Shown here piece after piece: positions 7,113 through 15,329 of a DNA stretch of 64,000 nucleotides. The stretch lies in assembly GCA_016792845.1 (NCBI GenBank), contig JAEUKH010000050.1:62001-126000 (forward strand), written 5' to 3'. The notes under the pieces are model-generated. The model ran no database searches, was not told the origin of the DNA, and saw only the letters and a list, made by a program, of their open reading frames with translations. Source of the stretch: Myxococcales bacterium. Its GTDB lineage: Bacteria > Myxococcota_A > Polyangia > Polyangiales > Ga0077539. Both the position numbers and the translations under genes were made by a program. The stretch's first letter is position 1; each line of letters opens with the position of its first letter.

Positions 7113-9002
7113 CTACCGACGAAGACGAGCGCGCTTCGCGGTGAGGGCCTCGTTGGCGAGGCGCGCCGCTTCGCCGTCTGCGCCCTGAGCAGCGAGGGCA
7201 CCGGCCTGCGTGTGAAGGAATGCCTCGACACGCTCGGCGTGGATGCGCTGGAGCGCCTCCACAGCGCGCTCGAAGTTCACGCCAAGGCGCTCGCGCACAT
7301 CGTCGCTCAAGACGCCCACCATGAGCCGCTCGGTGAGCCACGGCCGCTCCACGTCCGACGCGAGCGCGAGGAGCCCCGGCCCGTCGAGACGCTCGCGCGC
7401 GAGCCAGCCGTCGCGTGCGGCGCGAAAGAGCACCCGAGGCGCCCCCTCCATGAGCTCGGCCACTCGCTCGGCCGCAGTGGAGGCGAGGAGGTCTGGCCGA
7501 AGGAGCACCGTCTCCAGCGCCGCTGCCTGTAGCGACCGGAGGCGCTGGGCTTCGGTCTGCCCCTCGACCTGGCCGACGCGCTGGAGGATGCGCTGGACGA
7601 TCTTCTCGGCCGCCGCGTCGTCGGTCGGCATGGGTGCAGCGTCACCGGCCGCGAGCTGTCGACGAGATGTGCTCGATGCCTCGCGAAGCGCCGCGTCGAC
7701 CGTGGGCCTGTCGAGACCAAGGTGCCGCGAGAGGAGGGCCGCGAGCCCGAGGCGGCGCACCGGGTCACGCTCCCTCGCCACGCGCGGCGCGAGCGCTGTG
7801 AGGGCCGTCAAGCGCCCATCGAACGAGGCGCCAGCCTGCGCCACGGCATCCGAGAGGAGCCACTCGATTGCGCCGACACCCTCGCCAAACACGCGCGCTC
7901 GGTCCTCGTCCGAAGGCCGCGCGCGGAGGTAGCTGTCCGGGTCCATCCCCCGAGGGAGAACGCCCACGCGCGCGGTGAGGTCTGCGGCTGCGGCGAGGTC
8001 GAGAGAAGCGCGTGTTGCGCGTCTGCCTGCGTCGTCGCCGTCGAAGACGAAGTGTGCCGCCTCGGCGAGCTTGCGAAGCGCGCGGGCCTGCTGCGGGGTG
8101 AAGGCCGTGCCGAGGGGCGCGACCGTGTTCGCGAAGCCGTGCTGGTGCATCTGCACCACGTCGAAGTTGCCCTCGACGACCACCACCCGCGCCCCCGCGC
8201 GGATCGCCACGCGCGCCTCGGCGAGGCCGTAGAGGTGCTCGGCTTTCCTGAATAGCGGCGTCTCGGGGCTGTTGATGTACTTCCCTGCGTCCTCGGGCAC
8301 GACGCCTTCAGGCACGTCCTCGCGCATCCACACAACGCGGCCCGAGAACGCCACCACGCCCCGCTGGTCTTCGACCGGGAACATGAGCCGGTGGCGGAAA
8401 CGGTCGTGAAACGAGCCGCGCTCCGAGCCTACGAGGAGCCCCGCCATCTCCGCGTCGGCAGGTGACACGCCCTGGCTTGCGAGGTGGTCAGCGAGGGCGC
8501 GCCACGCGGCGGGCGCGTACCCGAGGCGAAACGCACGGGCCGTTTCGGGGGTGATGCCACGCTCGGCGAGCATCCCGCGGGCGAGCTCGGTGTGCGGGTC
8601 ATCGGACCAGAGCCGTGCCTCGTAAAACGCTGAGGCCGCGTCCATCGCGCGGCGGAGGCGAGCGGTGAGGTCAGACTGCCGTCGCACCTCGGCGAGCTGA
8701 GCCGGGTCGCGGTCGTCGGGCAGCTCGACGCCTGCACGTTCGGCCAAAGCCGCGAGGGCCTCGGGGAACGTGAGCCCCTCGCGGGCTTCGAGCCAACGGA
8801 AGACGTCGCCCGACGCCTTGCAGCCGAAGCAGTGGTAGAGCTGTACGCCGGGGCTGACGTGAAAACTCGCTGTGCGCTCCTGGTGAAATGGGCACTTCGC
8901 GCGGAGACTTCCGCCAGCAGGGCGAAGGGGGAGCGTTTCCCCAATCACCTCGGCGAGGTCCACCCGGTCTCGGATGGCCTCGATGATCGCCCGGTCAAAC
9001 AC
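7113..9002 (-). CDS. dnaG: DNA primase (DnaG type)
   Basis: The 629-residue protein is a complete bacterial-type primase, which makes RNA primers for replication and binds the DnaB helicase. The N-terminal zinc domain has the CHC2 ligands C37, H40, C58 and C61. The core carries a TOPRIM domain with EGNFDVVQMHQHGF and the metal-binding FDGDDAGRRA near residues 270-325. The C-terminal ~170 residues are helical, as expected for the helicase-binding region. The length is slightly above the usual ~580-620. Being encoded in an integrated element with its own DnaB and clamp, it is a second, element-borne primase rather than the chromosomal housekeeping copy. It heads the enzyme part of a minus-strand operon. 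Confidence 0.93.
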   Translation of the reverse strand: MFDRAIIEAIRDRVDLAEVIGETLPLRPAGGSLRAKCPFHQERTASFHVSPGVQLYHCFGCKASGDVFRWLEAREGLTFPEALAALAERAGVELPDDRDPAQLAEVRRQSDLTARLRRAMDAASAFYEARLWSDDPHTELARGMLAERGITPETARAFRLGYAPAAWRALADHLASQGVSPADAEMAGLLVGSERGSFHDRFRHRLMFPVEDQRGVVAFSGRVVWMREDVPEGVVPEDAGKYINSPETPLFRKAEHLYGLAEARVAIRAGARVVVVEGNFDVVQMHQHGFANTVAPLGTAFTPQQARALRKLAEAAHFVFDGDDAGRRATRASLDLAAAADLTARVGVLPRGMDPDSYLRARPSDEDRARVFGEGVGAIEWLLSDAVAQAGASFDGRLTALTALAPRVARERDPVRRLGLAALLSRHLGLDRPTVDAALREASSTSRRQLAAGDAAPMPTDDAAAEKIVQRILQRVGQVEGQTEAQRLRSLQAAALETVLLRPDLLASTAAERVAELMEGAPRVLFRAARDGWLARERLDGPGLLALASDVERPWLTERLMVGVLSDDVRERLGVNFERAVEALQRIHAERVEAFLHTQAGALAAQGADGEAARLANEALTAKRARLRR

Positions 9003-9064
9003 CTGAGCCGTCTACTGCCAGCCTCGGATGCGCCTCGACGAAATTGACGCCCTGTCAGCCTCGA

Positions 9065-9433
9065 TCACGGCGTGTCGATTGGCACGATGGACGCGGGTGT
9101 CTCTTCGCGCGCATGGGTTGGCGTCTCGGCCTTGGCGGCTGCGAGGCCGAGCGCAAACACCTCGGCCCACATCGCTTCGAGCGGGATGCCTCGCGCCTTG
9201 GCGAGGGCACGGACGGCGACGATGTTCTCGCGGCCGAGGAGCGTGCCTTGCCCCGCGGCGACAAAGGCGCGGATCACCGACGAGCGCGAGCCTTCACTGC
9301 CGTCCGCGGTCGGGTAAAGCGCCTTGAGCGCGTCGCACTCGTCGATGAACGCCTGCGGAAAGCGCACGCCCTTCGAGACCATCGCCTTCCCCGTCGACGC
9401 GGGGCCTGGAGTCTTCCGGGTGTCACTCGCCAC
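9065..9433 (-). CDS. Hypothetical protein, possible DNA-binding
   Basis: The 122-residue protein begins at a GTG that overlaps the end of the upstream gene by 11 bases. The stretch VSKGVRFPQAFIDECDALKA followed by SRSSVIRAFVAAG has the strand-helix-helix order of ribbon-helix-helix DNA-binding proteins, but the match is weak. It lies 62 bases upstream of the primase gene in the same direction, so it is probably co-transcribed with it and could regulate it. Confidence 0.5.
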   Translation of the reverse strand: MASDTRKTPGPASTGKAMVSKGVRFPQAFIDECDALKALYPTADGSEGSRSSVIRAFVAAGQGTLLGRENIVAVRALAKARGIPLEAMWAEVFALGLAAAKAETPTHAREETPASIVPIDTP

Positions 9434-9833
9434 GATTCGCCTCCGCTTCCGCCGTGAGGTTGGCAAAGGCAGCCGCCTCGGCCGCTTCGTAGGTGGAGCC
9501 GGTCCTGATGGCGATGGTGGCGACGAGGTCCGCGGTGGCCCACACCGAGAGCGGCGTGCCGAAGGCCATCTCGTCGAAGCGCGTGCGGGGCGAAAGCGTC
9601 TGGACGTGCTTCCATGCGGCTTCGATCGCGCCCTCCTCAGGCGTCTGCCGCATGACCACGACGCCGCCCGAGGTCGCACGAAACGCCAGCGATCCATCGC
9701 GGCCGAGCACCGCCGTCACGAGCGTCGCCACGCGCACCTGGTTGCCGCCCGCTGGGTAGAAGGCGTCGTAGAGGATGGGCTCGCCGGTCACGACCGAAGG
9801 AGGCTTCTGCGAGGAGTGGGCGGAGGGAGGCAT
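9423..9833 (-). CDS. Hypothetical protein at the head of the primase operon
   Basis: The 136-residue protein (MPPSAHSSQKPP start) has no recognised domain; the body is a mixed alpha/beta pattern with AFYPAGGNQVRVATLV and SVWATADLVATIAIR. The ATG at 9833 was chosen over an in-frame start further up because the longer version would run through four 9-base repeats and read as low-quality Cys/Thr sequence. It is the first gene of the primase operon; the repeats lie about 65 bases upstream of its start, where an operator or promoter would be expected. Confidence 0.55.
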   Translation of the reverse strand: MPPSAHSSQKPPSVVTGEPILYDAFYPAGGNQVRVATLVTAVLGRDGSLAFRATSGGVVVMRQTPEEGAIEAAWKHVQTLSPRTRFDEMAFGTPLSVWATADLVATIAIRTGSTYEAAEAAAFANLTAEAEANRGE

Positions 9834-9897
9834 CGCACTGAGCCTCGCACGCGGTGATGCTTGGTCGCCAAAGACCCCGCGACGAGTGGAAAACTCC

Positions 9898-9933
9898 GTG
9901 CACGCGGTGCACGTTGTGTGCGTCGTGCACGAT
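9898..9933. repeat. Four tandem 9-base repeats, GTGCAC core
   Basis: Units begin at 9898, 9907, 9916 and 9925. Three start with GTGCAC and one (9916) with GTGTGC; the remaining three bases of each unit vary. GTGCAC is itself palindromic. The 9-base spacing is slightly under one helical turn. They lie about 65 bases upstream of the first gene of the primase operon. Confidence 0.8.
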
Positions 9934-9986
9934 GATCTCCCCGCCCTCACAAACGGCAGGAAACCACGGCGTTTGATGGGTATGGA

Positions 9987-10016
9987 GTGGCACCGAGGGT
10001 GTAGGCTCGGTGCCAC
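9987..10016. repeat. Perfect 11-base inverted repeat, 8-base loop
   Basis: GTGGCACCGAG at 9987-9997 is the exact reverse complement of CTCGGTGCCAC at 10006-10016. No run of T follows on either strand, so it is not an ordinary intrinsic terminator; a protein-binding site or origin hairpin is possible. Confidence 0.75.
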
Positions 10017-10270
10017 CCGAGGGGGTGTAGGGGTACCCCGAGGCGGGGAGCGGTGATGAGAAGGCAGTCGGTTCCGGCCGCAGGAAGCGCCGGAAGGTGC
10101 GAGGCGGTCGCGTGGTAGTGCCAGGAGAGGCGAAGGAATCCGAGGTAGCGCCGTCGCACCGTCTCACCTCTTGCTTCGGCGGGGTGCGTCTCACTGACGG
10201 TGCAGGACGGCCACGACACCATGCGCTCGGCACACAGACCCGCGCGGGGGTTGGTCTCGCAGCGGAGCGG

Positions 10271-10302
10271 CCGAGGACACCTTCTGACGTGGGTGTCCTC
10301 GG
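10271..10302. repeat. Perfect 11-base inverted repeat, 10-base loop
   Basis: CCGAGGACACC at 10271-10281 pairs with GGTGTCCTCGG at 10292-10302. It lies 141 bases past the stop of the minus-strand methyltransferase gene and lacks a T-run, so its role as terminator is doubtful. Confidence 0.7.
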
Positions 10303-10442
10303 CGTTGTCGCCATCATCTCGCAAGGTGCATCCGTAGCCTCACGAGCAGCCACGAGGGGGGCTCGCGCACGCCTCATCGACGCTCTCGCCCTTGGCCTGC
10401 CACGCACCAGCCGCTGCGAGTGACGATCGCGCGAGGGGCCGA

Positions 10443-11237
10443 CTACTCGGGCAAGCGCACGGACACGAGCACGGTCGCGACCGCCGTCCCCGACACCTTG
10501 AAGGCACCCTCGGGGAGCGGCTCGATGGTGGCGCCAAGTTCTGCCAGCACACCGCGGAGGCGTGCCGACGCGCCCTTCTCGTGGAAGGTGAGGCCCGAGG
10601 GCGCGATGGCGAGGAGTACGCCACCAGGGCGCACAAACTTGAGTGCGTGGTCGATGTGCTCGGCGAACGCTTGGGGCTTGCCGGGCTGCGCGAAGGGCGG
10701 GTTCATCACAACGCCGTCAAAGACGCCCGTGGCCTCCGGTTTGATCCCGAGGAAGTCCCCCTCGACGCGCATCACGGGCCGCACAAAGTCGGCCTTGTCG
10801 AGGATGGCGTAGCGGCCCGCGTCGCGCTCGATGAGCGTCCAGTCATGGCCGTCGCCGACGCCCTGCGCGAGGTGGCCTTCGCCGGCTGAAGGCTCAAGGA
10901 GCCGGTGCGGTGTGCCGGGGAGGAGCGCGGCGAGCTTGTCGCGAACGATGACGCAGACGGCCTCGGGCGTCGGAAACCAGCCATCCTCCTTCTGTTGCTC
11001 GCGCTGGGTCTTCACTTCGCCCTTGTCGAGGGCCTCCGTGATGAGCGCGCCAGCGTCGACGCCCTTGCGGAAGAGGTGGAGCTTCTTCGCGCGCTGCCAC
11101 TTGCCGCCGAGCGTCTGCAGGACAGCGTCGACCTGCTTGTAGAGCTTGGGGTCGAGCTGACCCGCGGCGAGGGTGAAGGTGTTGCCAGTGGAGGTGCCCG
11201 CACGGAGCGCCTCCTGCACAGGGATGGAGATGTCCAT
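10443..11237 (-). CDS. Class I SAM-dependent DNA methyltransferase (N6-adenine type)
   Basis: The 264-residue protein has the SAM-binding motif I as LEPSAGEGHLAQ (about residue 117) and the catalytic motif IV as VVMNPPF (about residue 180), the NPPF/Y form typical of N6-adenine DNA methyltransferases. The N-terminal ~90 residues (KLYKQVDAVLQTLGGKWQRA, then LHLFRKG, then QQKEDGWFPTP) form a leader seen in phage and plasmid methyltransferases. It would methylate element DNA, for protection or regulation. The true start is the ATG at 11237; the open frame continues upstream only as antisense of the serine recombinase. No restriction enzyme partner is seen. Confidence 0.75.
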   Translation of the reverse strand: MDISIPVQEALRAGTSTGNTFTLAAGQLDPKLYKQVDAVLQTLGGKWQRAKKLHLFRKGVDAGALITEALDKGEVKTQREQQKEDGWFPTPEAVCVIVRDKLAALLPGTPHRLLEPSAGEGHLAQGVGDGHDWTLIERDAGRYAILDKADFVRPVMRVEGDFLGIKPEATGVFDGVVMNPPFAQPGKPQAFAEHIDHALKFVRPGGVLLAIAPSGLTFHEKGASARLRGVLAELGATIEPLPEGAFKVSGTAVATVLVSVRLPE

Positions 11238-11330
11238 GCGCCCCACGTCCCGTGCGGTGGACCGTGCCCGAGAGGATGCCGCGCGGGATGGTCGATGCGC
11301 CCAGCACCGCGTGCGAGTTGCGAAGTCGCT

Positions 11331-11480
11331 ATGACCTTCGACCGATACGAGTGCCGCGTGGTCGCGATCGAATCGACTGTCGTTCGCCTCTCGGTCGGAT
11401 GGATTCGACCTCCGTTGCCGCGCTCGCTCTGCGAGATGCACCGGACGCGCCTTGACCGTTTTGCTTCGGGTAGCGCGTAG
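11331..11480 (+). CDS. Small hypothetical protein upstream of the recombinase
   Basis: A 49-residue reading frame (MTFDRYECRVVAIESTVV start) with natural-looking composition and a C-terminal LCEMHRTRLDRFASG. It ends 7 bases before the recombinase start given here, so it could be its leader gene. Evidence is only composition and position. Confidence 0.4.
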   Translation: MTFDRYECRVVAIESTVVRLSVGWIRPPLPRSLCEMHRTRLDRFASGSA

Positions 11481-11486
11481 GGCCAA

Positions 11487-12329
11487 TTGGCGTCGACCAC
11501 AGCGCGTACAGGACGGTGCGAGGCTGTGCGTTCTCCCGCCCAGCCGACCGCCCTCCGTCCGAAGCGCACCGATGCAACCTCGAAGACCGAGCGTGCCCTC
11601 CGCACGGTTGTTGGCTACGTCCGCGTCTCGACCGAAGAGCAGGCCGAGCACGGCGTGTCCCTCGACGCCCAACGCCATCGCATCACGGCCTACGCCGAAG
11701 CGCGCGGCTACGAGTTGAAGGGGATCGTTGAAGACGCGGGTCTCTCGGGCACTGACAACGACCGCCCGGGCCTCACAGAAGCCCTCCGGCGCGTGGCCGA
11801 GGGCGAAGCGGACGCCATCGTCGTCACGAAACTCGACCGGCTTTCGCGAGACCTTCTCCTCATCGTCTTCCTCGGGCAGCGCATGGACGATGAAGGGTGG
11901 TCGATCATCTCCATCGACGAGGGCTACGACTTCTCGACGCCTCACGGACGCATGATGGCCCACCTCCTCGGTACCCTCGCGCAGTACGAGCGTGGGCGCA
12001 TCGTCGATCGCATCATCGCCGCCAACGACGAGCGGCGACGCCGCGGTGACTGGATGGGCGCCCCGCCCTACGGCTGGCGGTGGTCGGAGACCGAGAAGGG
12101 GCGGCTCGCCCCTGAGCCCTCGGAGGCCCCAACGGTGGCCCTTGTGCATGACCTCGCAGGCGCCGGGCTCTCCCATCGCGCCATCGCACGCGAACTGAAC
12201 GAGCGCGCCATCCCCACGCGCGAGGTCATGCGGCGCGCAGCAGGGAAGAAACCCATGCCGGGGGACGGGCTTTGGTCTCACAAGGTCGTCGGTGACATCC
12301 TCGCGCGAAAGAACACGGGGGCAGCGTGA
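11487..12329 (+). CDS. Serine recombinase (resolvase/invertase family, short form)
   Basis: The protein holds a complete serine-recombinase catalytic domain: VVGYVRVSTEEQ with the nucleophilic Ser near residue 48, LDAQRHRI, then DAIVVTKLDRLSRD, and the GRMMAHLLGTLAQYER helix. A short recombinase domain with a helix-turn-helix follows (LVHDLAGAGLSHRAIARELNERAI). At about 280 residues it lacks the long zinc-ribbon and coiled-coil region of large serine integrases, so a resolvase- or small-integrase-like role, such as resolving multimers of the element, is more likely than phage integration. The start is TTG; a GTG at 11526 is an alternative. It is the second recombinase of the element besides the tyrosine integrase. 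Confidence 0.85.
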   Translation: MASTTARTGRCEAVRSPAQPTALRPKRTDATSKTERALRTVVGYVRVSTEEQAEHGVSLDAQRHRITAYAEARGYELKGIVEDAGLSGTDNDRPGLTEALRRVAEGEADAIVVTKLDRLSRDLLLIVFLGQRMDDEGWSIISIDEGYDFSTPHGRMMAHLLGTLAQYERGRIVDRIIAANDERRRRGDWMGAPPYGWRWSETEKGRLAPEPSEAPTVALVHDLAGAGLSHRAIARELNERAIPTREVMRRAAGKKPMPGDGLWSHKVVGDILARKNTGAA

Positions 12330-12333
12330 GGGG

Positions 12334-12885
12334 TCACGACGCAATGCGCTCGTCGTACCGAGCGCGGCAGACCTTGGAGAGCGCGTAGAGGGCCGCGGAG
12401 GCGTCCTCCCCCTTCGCGCTGTAACCAACCCGCGCCGGGCCCATGCCCGTGCCGATCACGATGGCCTCTGCGACGAACTCCTCGCCCCTGAAGCGTACCC
12501 GCACAAGCGCGTCACGACGGAGGGTGGTCGCAGCAACCCACGCAGCCTCCCAGGCGTAGTCCTCGGGGCTCTTCTCCGTAGGCTGTGTCGCAACTGGAGT
12601 CGCCCCGCCCGTGCGAAGAGAGCACTCTGCAACGAAGTCCCAGAGCGTCGCGTCGACGACCGGTCCGAAGCCCGTCACAAACAGATCGCCCTCCGCGCCT
12701 TGGTAGACGCCTACGGTAATCAGCTCTCCGATCACGCCGCCGCCTGACTTCGGCTTCGGCTTCGCGATGGTGACTCGCACCTCGGTCTGTGTGCCGAGGC
12801 GCCCAAGCGCTTGCCACGCAGCCTCCCAGAGGCGCTCTGGGGTACCTGGAGAGTCTTTGGCGGGCTTGGCGTCGGGCAGGGTCAC
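12334..12885 (-). CDS. Hypothetical protein with an internal duplication
   Basis: The 183-residue protein contains two related halves: one with LWEAAWQALGRLGTQTEVRV and another with YAWEAAWVAATTLRRDALVRV, each followed by beta strands. This suggests duplication of a small alpha/beta unit. The GTG start at 12885 overlaps the TGA of the 33-residue gene upstream (GTGA). Function unknown. It converges with the recombinase gene, ending 5 bases from it. Confidence 0.55.
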   Translation of the reverse strand: MTLPDAKPAKDSPGTPERLWEAAWQALGRLGTQTEVRVTIAKPKPKSGGGVIGELITVGVYQGAEGDLFVTGFGPVVDATLWDFVAECSLRTGGATPVATQPTEKSPEDYAWEAAWVAATTLRRDALVRVRFRGEEFVAEAIVIGTGMGPARVGYSAKGEDASAALYALSKVCRARYDERIAS

Positions 12886-12983
12886 GCACCGGCTCCCATG
12901 AGCCCGCGGATGGCCTTGTGTGCTTCGAGCGCAGCGTCTCCGATGACGACGGTATTGCGGCCACGGCCGATGCGGAGGCTCAC
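12882..12983 (-). CDS. 33-residue hypothetical protein between coupled genes
   Basis: A very short frame starting with GTG (VSLRIGRGRNTVVIGD) and ending MGAGA. Its start overlaps the stop of the sigma-region-4-like gene and its stop overlaps the GTG of the next gene, both as GTGA junctions. Without it there would be a 94-base hole in an otherwise fully coupled operon. Its role may be simply to relay translation. Confidence is limited by its length. Confidence 0.45.
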   Translation of the reverse strand: MSLRIGRGRNTVVIGDAALEAHKAIRGLMGAGA

Positions 12984-13705
12984 CGGAGCGCCTCACGAAT
13001 GACGCCTGCGAGGAGCGCCAAGGCGTCGTCGATGTAAGACTGGTCGCGACTCGCGCCCTCTTGTGCCGCGAGCGCTTCGCGGGTGCGCCTGCCGCACTTG
13101 TCGCGACCGAGAAGCAGGATGGCCTTGTCGATCTTCCGAACGAGGTCATCCATCCCCGCGTCGTCTGCGGCGCGCCGCATCCCGACGAGGATTTTGCGGA
13201 ACGCCGCTGCCTCCACCTGCCTGACACGCTCGCGACTGAGGTTCATCACCAAGGCGATGCGTTCGAGCGCGACCTGCCCGCTCGTCGCCGTCGCAGCCTC
13301 ACGCGCGATCACGCGCGCACATGTCGCAGGGAGGAGGTCCAAGGACTCGGGTGGAACGTCGGGGAAGTTGATTTTGACTGAACCCGTCGCGGGATTCACG
13401 TCGAGGTAGAGGTGGTTCGGGCACCGAATGAAGGGGCAGGGATTTTCGGAGGTGCCGAGGTCCGTCGCGTCGCACTCACTGAGCGCGGGGCGCGGGTTTG
13501 CGTCGTTGATCGCAGGCGGGTAGTGCAGCGCCTCGGCTTCGAGAAACCGCTTTGAGAGGCGGCTCATCGACTGGGTGCGAGCGCGCACCCTCCCCGAGCC
13601 CGCCACGAGGAGGTGACGCTTCGCAATGCGCGCCTCGCGGCCCTCTTCGGCAGGGGCCGCATCGCTCGTTGAGTCACGCGGCGTCGGTGCTGTGATCTCG
13701 CTCAC
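12980..13705 (-). CDS. Sigma-70 region 4-like transcription regulator
   Basis: The 241-residue protein has a near-perfect sigma factor region 4 helix-turn-helix about residues 165-200: ALERIALVMNLSRERVRQVE, the segment that in RpoD contacts the -35 box. Before it lies a cysteine motif (CPFIRCPNHLYLDV) shared with the next protein upstream. No region 2 is recognisable, so it is not a full sigma factor; it may recruit RNA polymerase to element promoters or act as a simple regulator. The GTG at 13705 lies 32 bases inside the upstream gene. It is part of a coupled minus-strand cluster (14.6 down to 12.3 kb). Confidence 0.65.
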   Translation of the reverse strand: MSEITAPTPRDSTSDAAPAEEGREARIAKRHLLVAGSGRVRARTQSMSRLSKRFLEAEALHYPPAINDANPRPALSECDATDLGTSENPCPFIRCPNHLYLDVNPATGSVKINFPDVPPESLDLLPATCARVIAREAATATSGQVALERIALVMNLSRERVRQVEAAAFRKILVGMRRAADDAGMDDLVRKIDKAILLLGRDKCGRRTREALAAQEGASRDQSYIDDALALLAGVIREALR

Positions 13706-14639
13706 GACCGCCACGCTGCGCCGCGAGTGCCTCGCCCTGAGAGGATCGCGCGCGGGCCGAAGGTGGCCGTCCTTCTGCGGCCGAGCGCACGACGCCCTCG
13801 ATGGCTTTGGTGAGCGCGTCCTCGAACGTCGCGAGGCGTGTGCGGGGGCCTTCGACGCGTATCCAGCCACCTCCACGCTTGGCGCGTTTCCAGCCGTGGG
13901 CTTCGAGAAACGCTCTCTCCTGCGCCGTGGGGCCTTCGGGGAGCGTGGGCGCGTCTTCGCGCGGCTCGCGCATCGCGTAGGGCTGCCAGTCGGGCCGAAG
14001 GAGCGCGCGGAGCACTTTGCGAAGCCCCGAGAGGAGGTCGAGCCTCGCGGCCTCGCGGCTCTGGCCAAGCCTCGCGCCGATCACCTCGTGGGGCGGCAGG
14101 TCAAACGAGCCCTCGGCCTCTTCGCCTGCGCCCTCGGTCGGAGCTGGACGCGCCTTTGGCTTTCGGCCTGGCGTCGTGCGCGGCGCAGCGGTCGAAGGGC
14201 CAGGACGGCGCGTTCGGTAGCCACCAGCGCGCGTGCGGTCTGCCTCGCGGAGTGAGCAGGTGGCGATGAGTTGATCTACCTCGCCGAGTTCGCGGACGTA
14301 CTCGCGGCTGAGGGCGTCGAGGCCCACCTCCACGAGGAGGTTTTTCGTGCAGGAGGCATACGGACACGGCCCCCACTCGGGGTGCTTCTTGCGCTCGTCG
14401 CCCGTCGGCTCGGTGTGAAGCCCGAGGTGGCGCTGGAGGCACTCGCCCCAGGTGCGGGGGCGCGGCGGGAAGGTGTCGTTGTCGGGCGGGGCGTCCTCGA
14501 AACCGGGCCTCGCTGGGAGCGCGAGGTCGACAGGTGCGGTGGTGGCGAGCCTCGCGTCGGGGGCGGCGCCGTCATTGGCCGGGGGCCGCGAGGTCTTGCG
14601 TAGAAGACTGTCGGGAGGGATGAGGCGCGCGTCTGACAT
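13674..14639 (-). CDS. Regulator-like protein related to the adjacent sigma-like protein
   Basis: The 321-residue protein shares with its downstream neighbour a WGPCPYASCTKNLLVEVG segment (compare CPFIRCPNHLYLDV) and a following helical pair, LPPHEVIGARLGQSREAARL, in the position where the neighbour has its region 4 helix-turn-helix. This suggests the two arose by duplication and divergence. A basic, proline-rich linker (about residues 140-170) separates the halves. Likely DNA-binding; exact role unknown. Confidence 0.55.
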   Translation of the reverse strand: MSDARLIPPDSLLRKTSRPPANDGAAPDARLATTAPVDLALPARPGFEDAPPDNDTFPPRPRTWGECLQRHLGLHTEPTGDERKKHPEWGPCPYASCTKNLLVEVGLDALSREYVRELGEVDQLIATCSLREADRTRAGGYRTRRPGPSTAAPRTTPGRKPKARPAPTEGAGEEAEGSFDLPPHEVIGARLGQSREAARLDLLSGLRKVLRALLRPDWQPYAMREPREDAPTLPEGPTAQERAFLEAHGWKRAKRGGGWIRVEGPRTRLATFEDALTKAIEGVVRSAAEGRPPSARARSSQGEALAAQRGGRERDHSTDAA

Positions 14640-14685
14640 GATTCGTCAGCATCGGCGATGTGAGGACGTGGTCGCGAAACAATTG

Positions 14686-15159
14686 TCACGGATTCTTGAA
14701 AGGCGTGCGAAGAACGCGCGTCTCGAAGAACCCGCGGAGGTCGGCTTCGCGCTCCATGATGGCCCTCGCGTAGCGACTCGTTAAGTTGTTGTTCAACTCG
14801 TAGTCGTCGCCCTCCGAGCGCTCAACCTCGATGGCCTCGTACCAGCGTACGCGCTCCCAGATGGCCTTGATGCCGACCTTGCGACCACGACCCTTGGCCA
14901 TGCGCGCGAACTCGACGAGCTTCGCGTAGACGCGGGGGTTCTGTTTGTCGAAACGCGCGAAGGCCGCGTCGAGGTCATCGGGGTCGATGGGCGCGGTGGC
15001 GTCATTGGCGGCGCCAGCCTCGGGCGGAAGTGCTGCAAGCGCCGCGTCAGAGGGCGTGACGCTCGGCGGCTCTTGCGCTGGCGGTGCGTCGTTGGCGGGG
15101 GAGACGGAGGGCGTGTGAGGGTCGAAGAGGCCCGGTTGCGTGGGGAGCGTCGCGGTCAT
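14686..15159 (-). CDS. Conserved phage/mobile-element hypothetical protein
   Basis: The 157-residue protein has a disordered, proline-rich N terminus and a conserved-looking C-terminal domain: FARFDKQNPRVYAKLVEFAR, then KVGIKAIWERVRWYE, then YELNNNLTSRYARAIMEREA and FFETRVLRT. I recall this as a widespread small protein of phages and integrated elements without known function. It is the first gene of the minus-strand cluster and is transcribed divergently from the plus-strand gene at 15,330. Confidence 0.65.
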   Translation of the reverse strand: MTATLPTQPGLFDPHTPSVSPANDAPPAQEPPSVTPSDAALAALPPEAGAANDATAPIDPDDLDAAFARFDKQNPRVYAKLVEFARMAKGRGRKVGIKAIWERVRWYEAIEVERSEGDDYELNNNLTSRYARAIMEREADLRGFFETRVLRTPFKNP

Positions 15160-15174
15160 GGCAGGACGCTCGGC

Positions 15175-15211
15175 GGGTTGTGGGCTTGACTCGGAGGATC
15201 ACGCACAACCC
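15175..15211. promoter_or_regulatory. Inverted repeat in a divergent promoter region
   Basis: GGGTTGTG at 15175-15182 is the exact reverse complement of CACAACCC at 15204-15211, with 21 bases between. It lies in the 170-base gap between divergent genes starting at 15159 and 15330, a natural place for an operator. No clear -35/-10 pair could be assigned. Confidence 0.4.
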
Positions 15212-15329
15212 CTCGCGAAGACGGTCCACGCGAAAATCGACAAGGCTCCGCACTTCTCTGTCTTCGATTTCTCCCGCGCCCACACGGGGAGTACAAGAGA
15301 CGCCCCATCGGCGACTCGGGAGACCACCA

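Larger units (their letters stand above)
9834..10442. other. 609-base non-coding block with repeats and hairpins (candidate origin or control region)
   Basis: No convincing gene is seen on either strand. The block holds four tandem 9-base repeats with a GTGCAC core (9898-9933), a perfect 11-base inverted repeat (9987-10016), a second perfect 11-base inverted repeat (10271-10302), two copies of GGGTGTAGG 26 bases apart, and the palindrome GGGGTACCCC at 10030-10039. It separates an adenine-type methyltransferase from the primase operon. Such clustered repeats fit a replication origin of the element or an operator region; the sequence alone does not decide. Confidence 0.45.

Noticed and set aside
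9987..10302. Hairpins as ordinary intrinsic terminators
   Set aside because: Neither stem is followed by a T-run on either strand.
10097..10423. 108-codon plus-strand frame in the non-coding block
   Set aside because: Composition is low quality, no ribosome site is visible, and it contains the perfect hairpin at 10271-10302.
10443..12428. A 661-residue minus-strand protein extending the adenine methyltransferase
   Set aside because: The first ~400 residues are the antisense of the serine recombinase gene; the real start is the ATG at 11237.
15084..15329. N-terminal extension of the 326-residue protein
   Set aside because: The extension overlaps the divergent promoter and the start of the opposite gene and is Arg-rich shadow sequence; the ATG at 15330 fits better.
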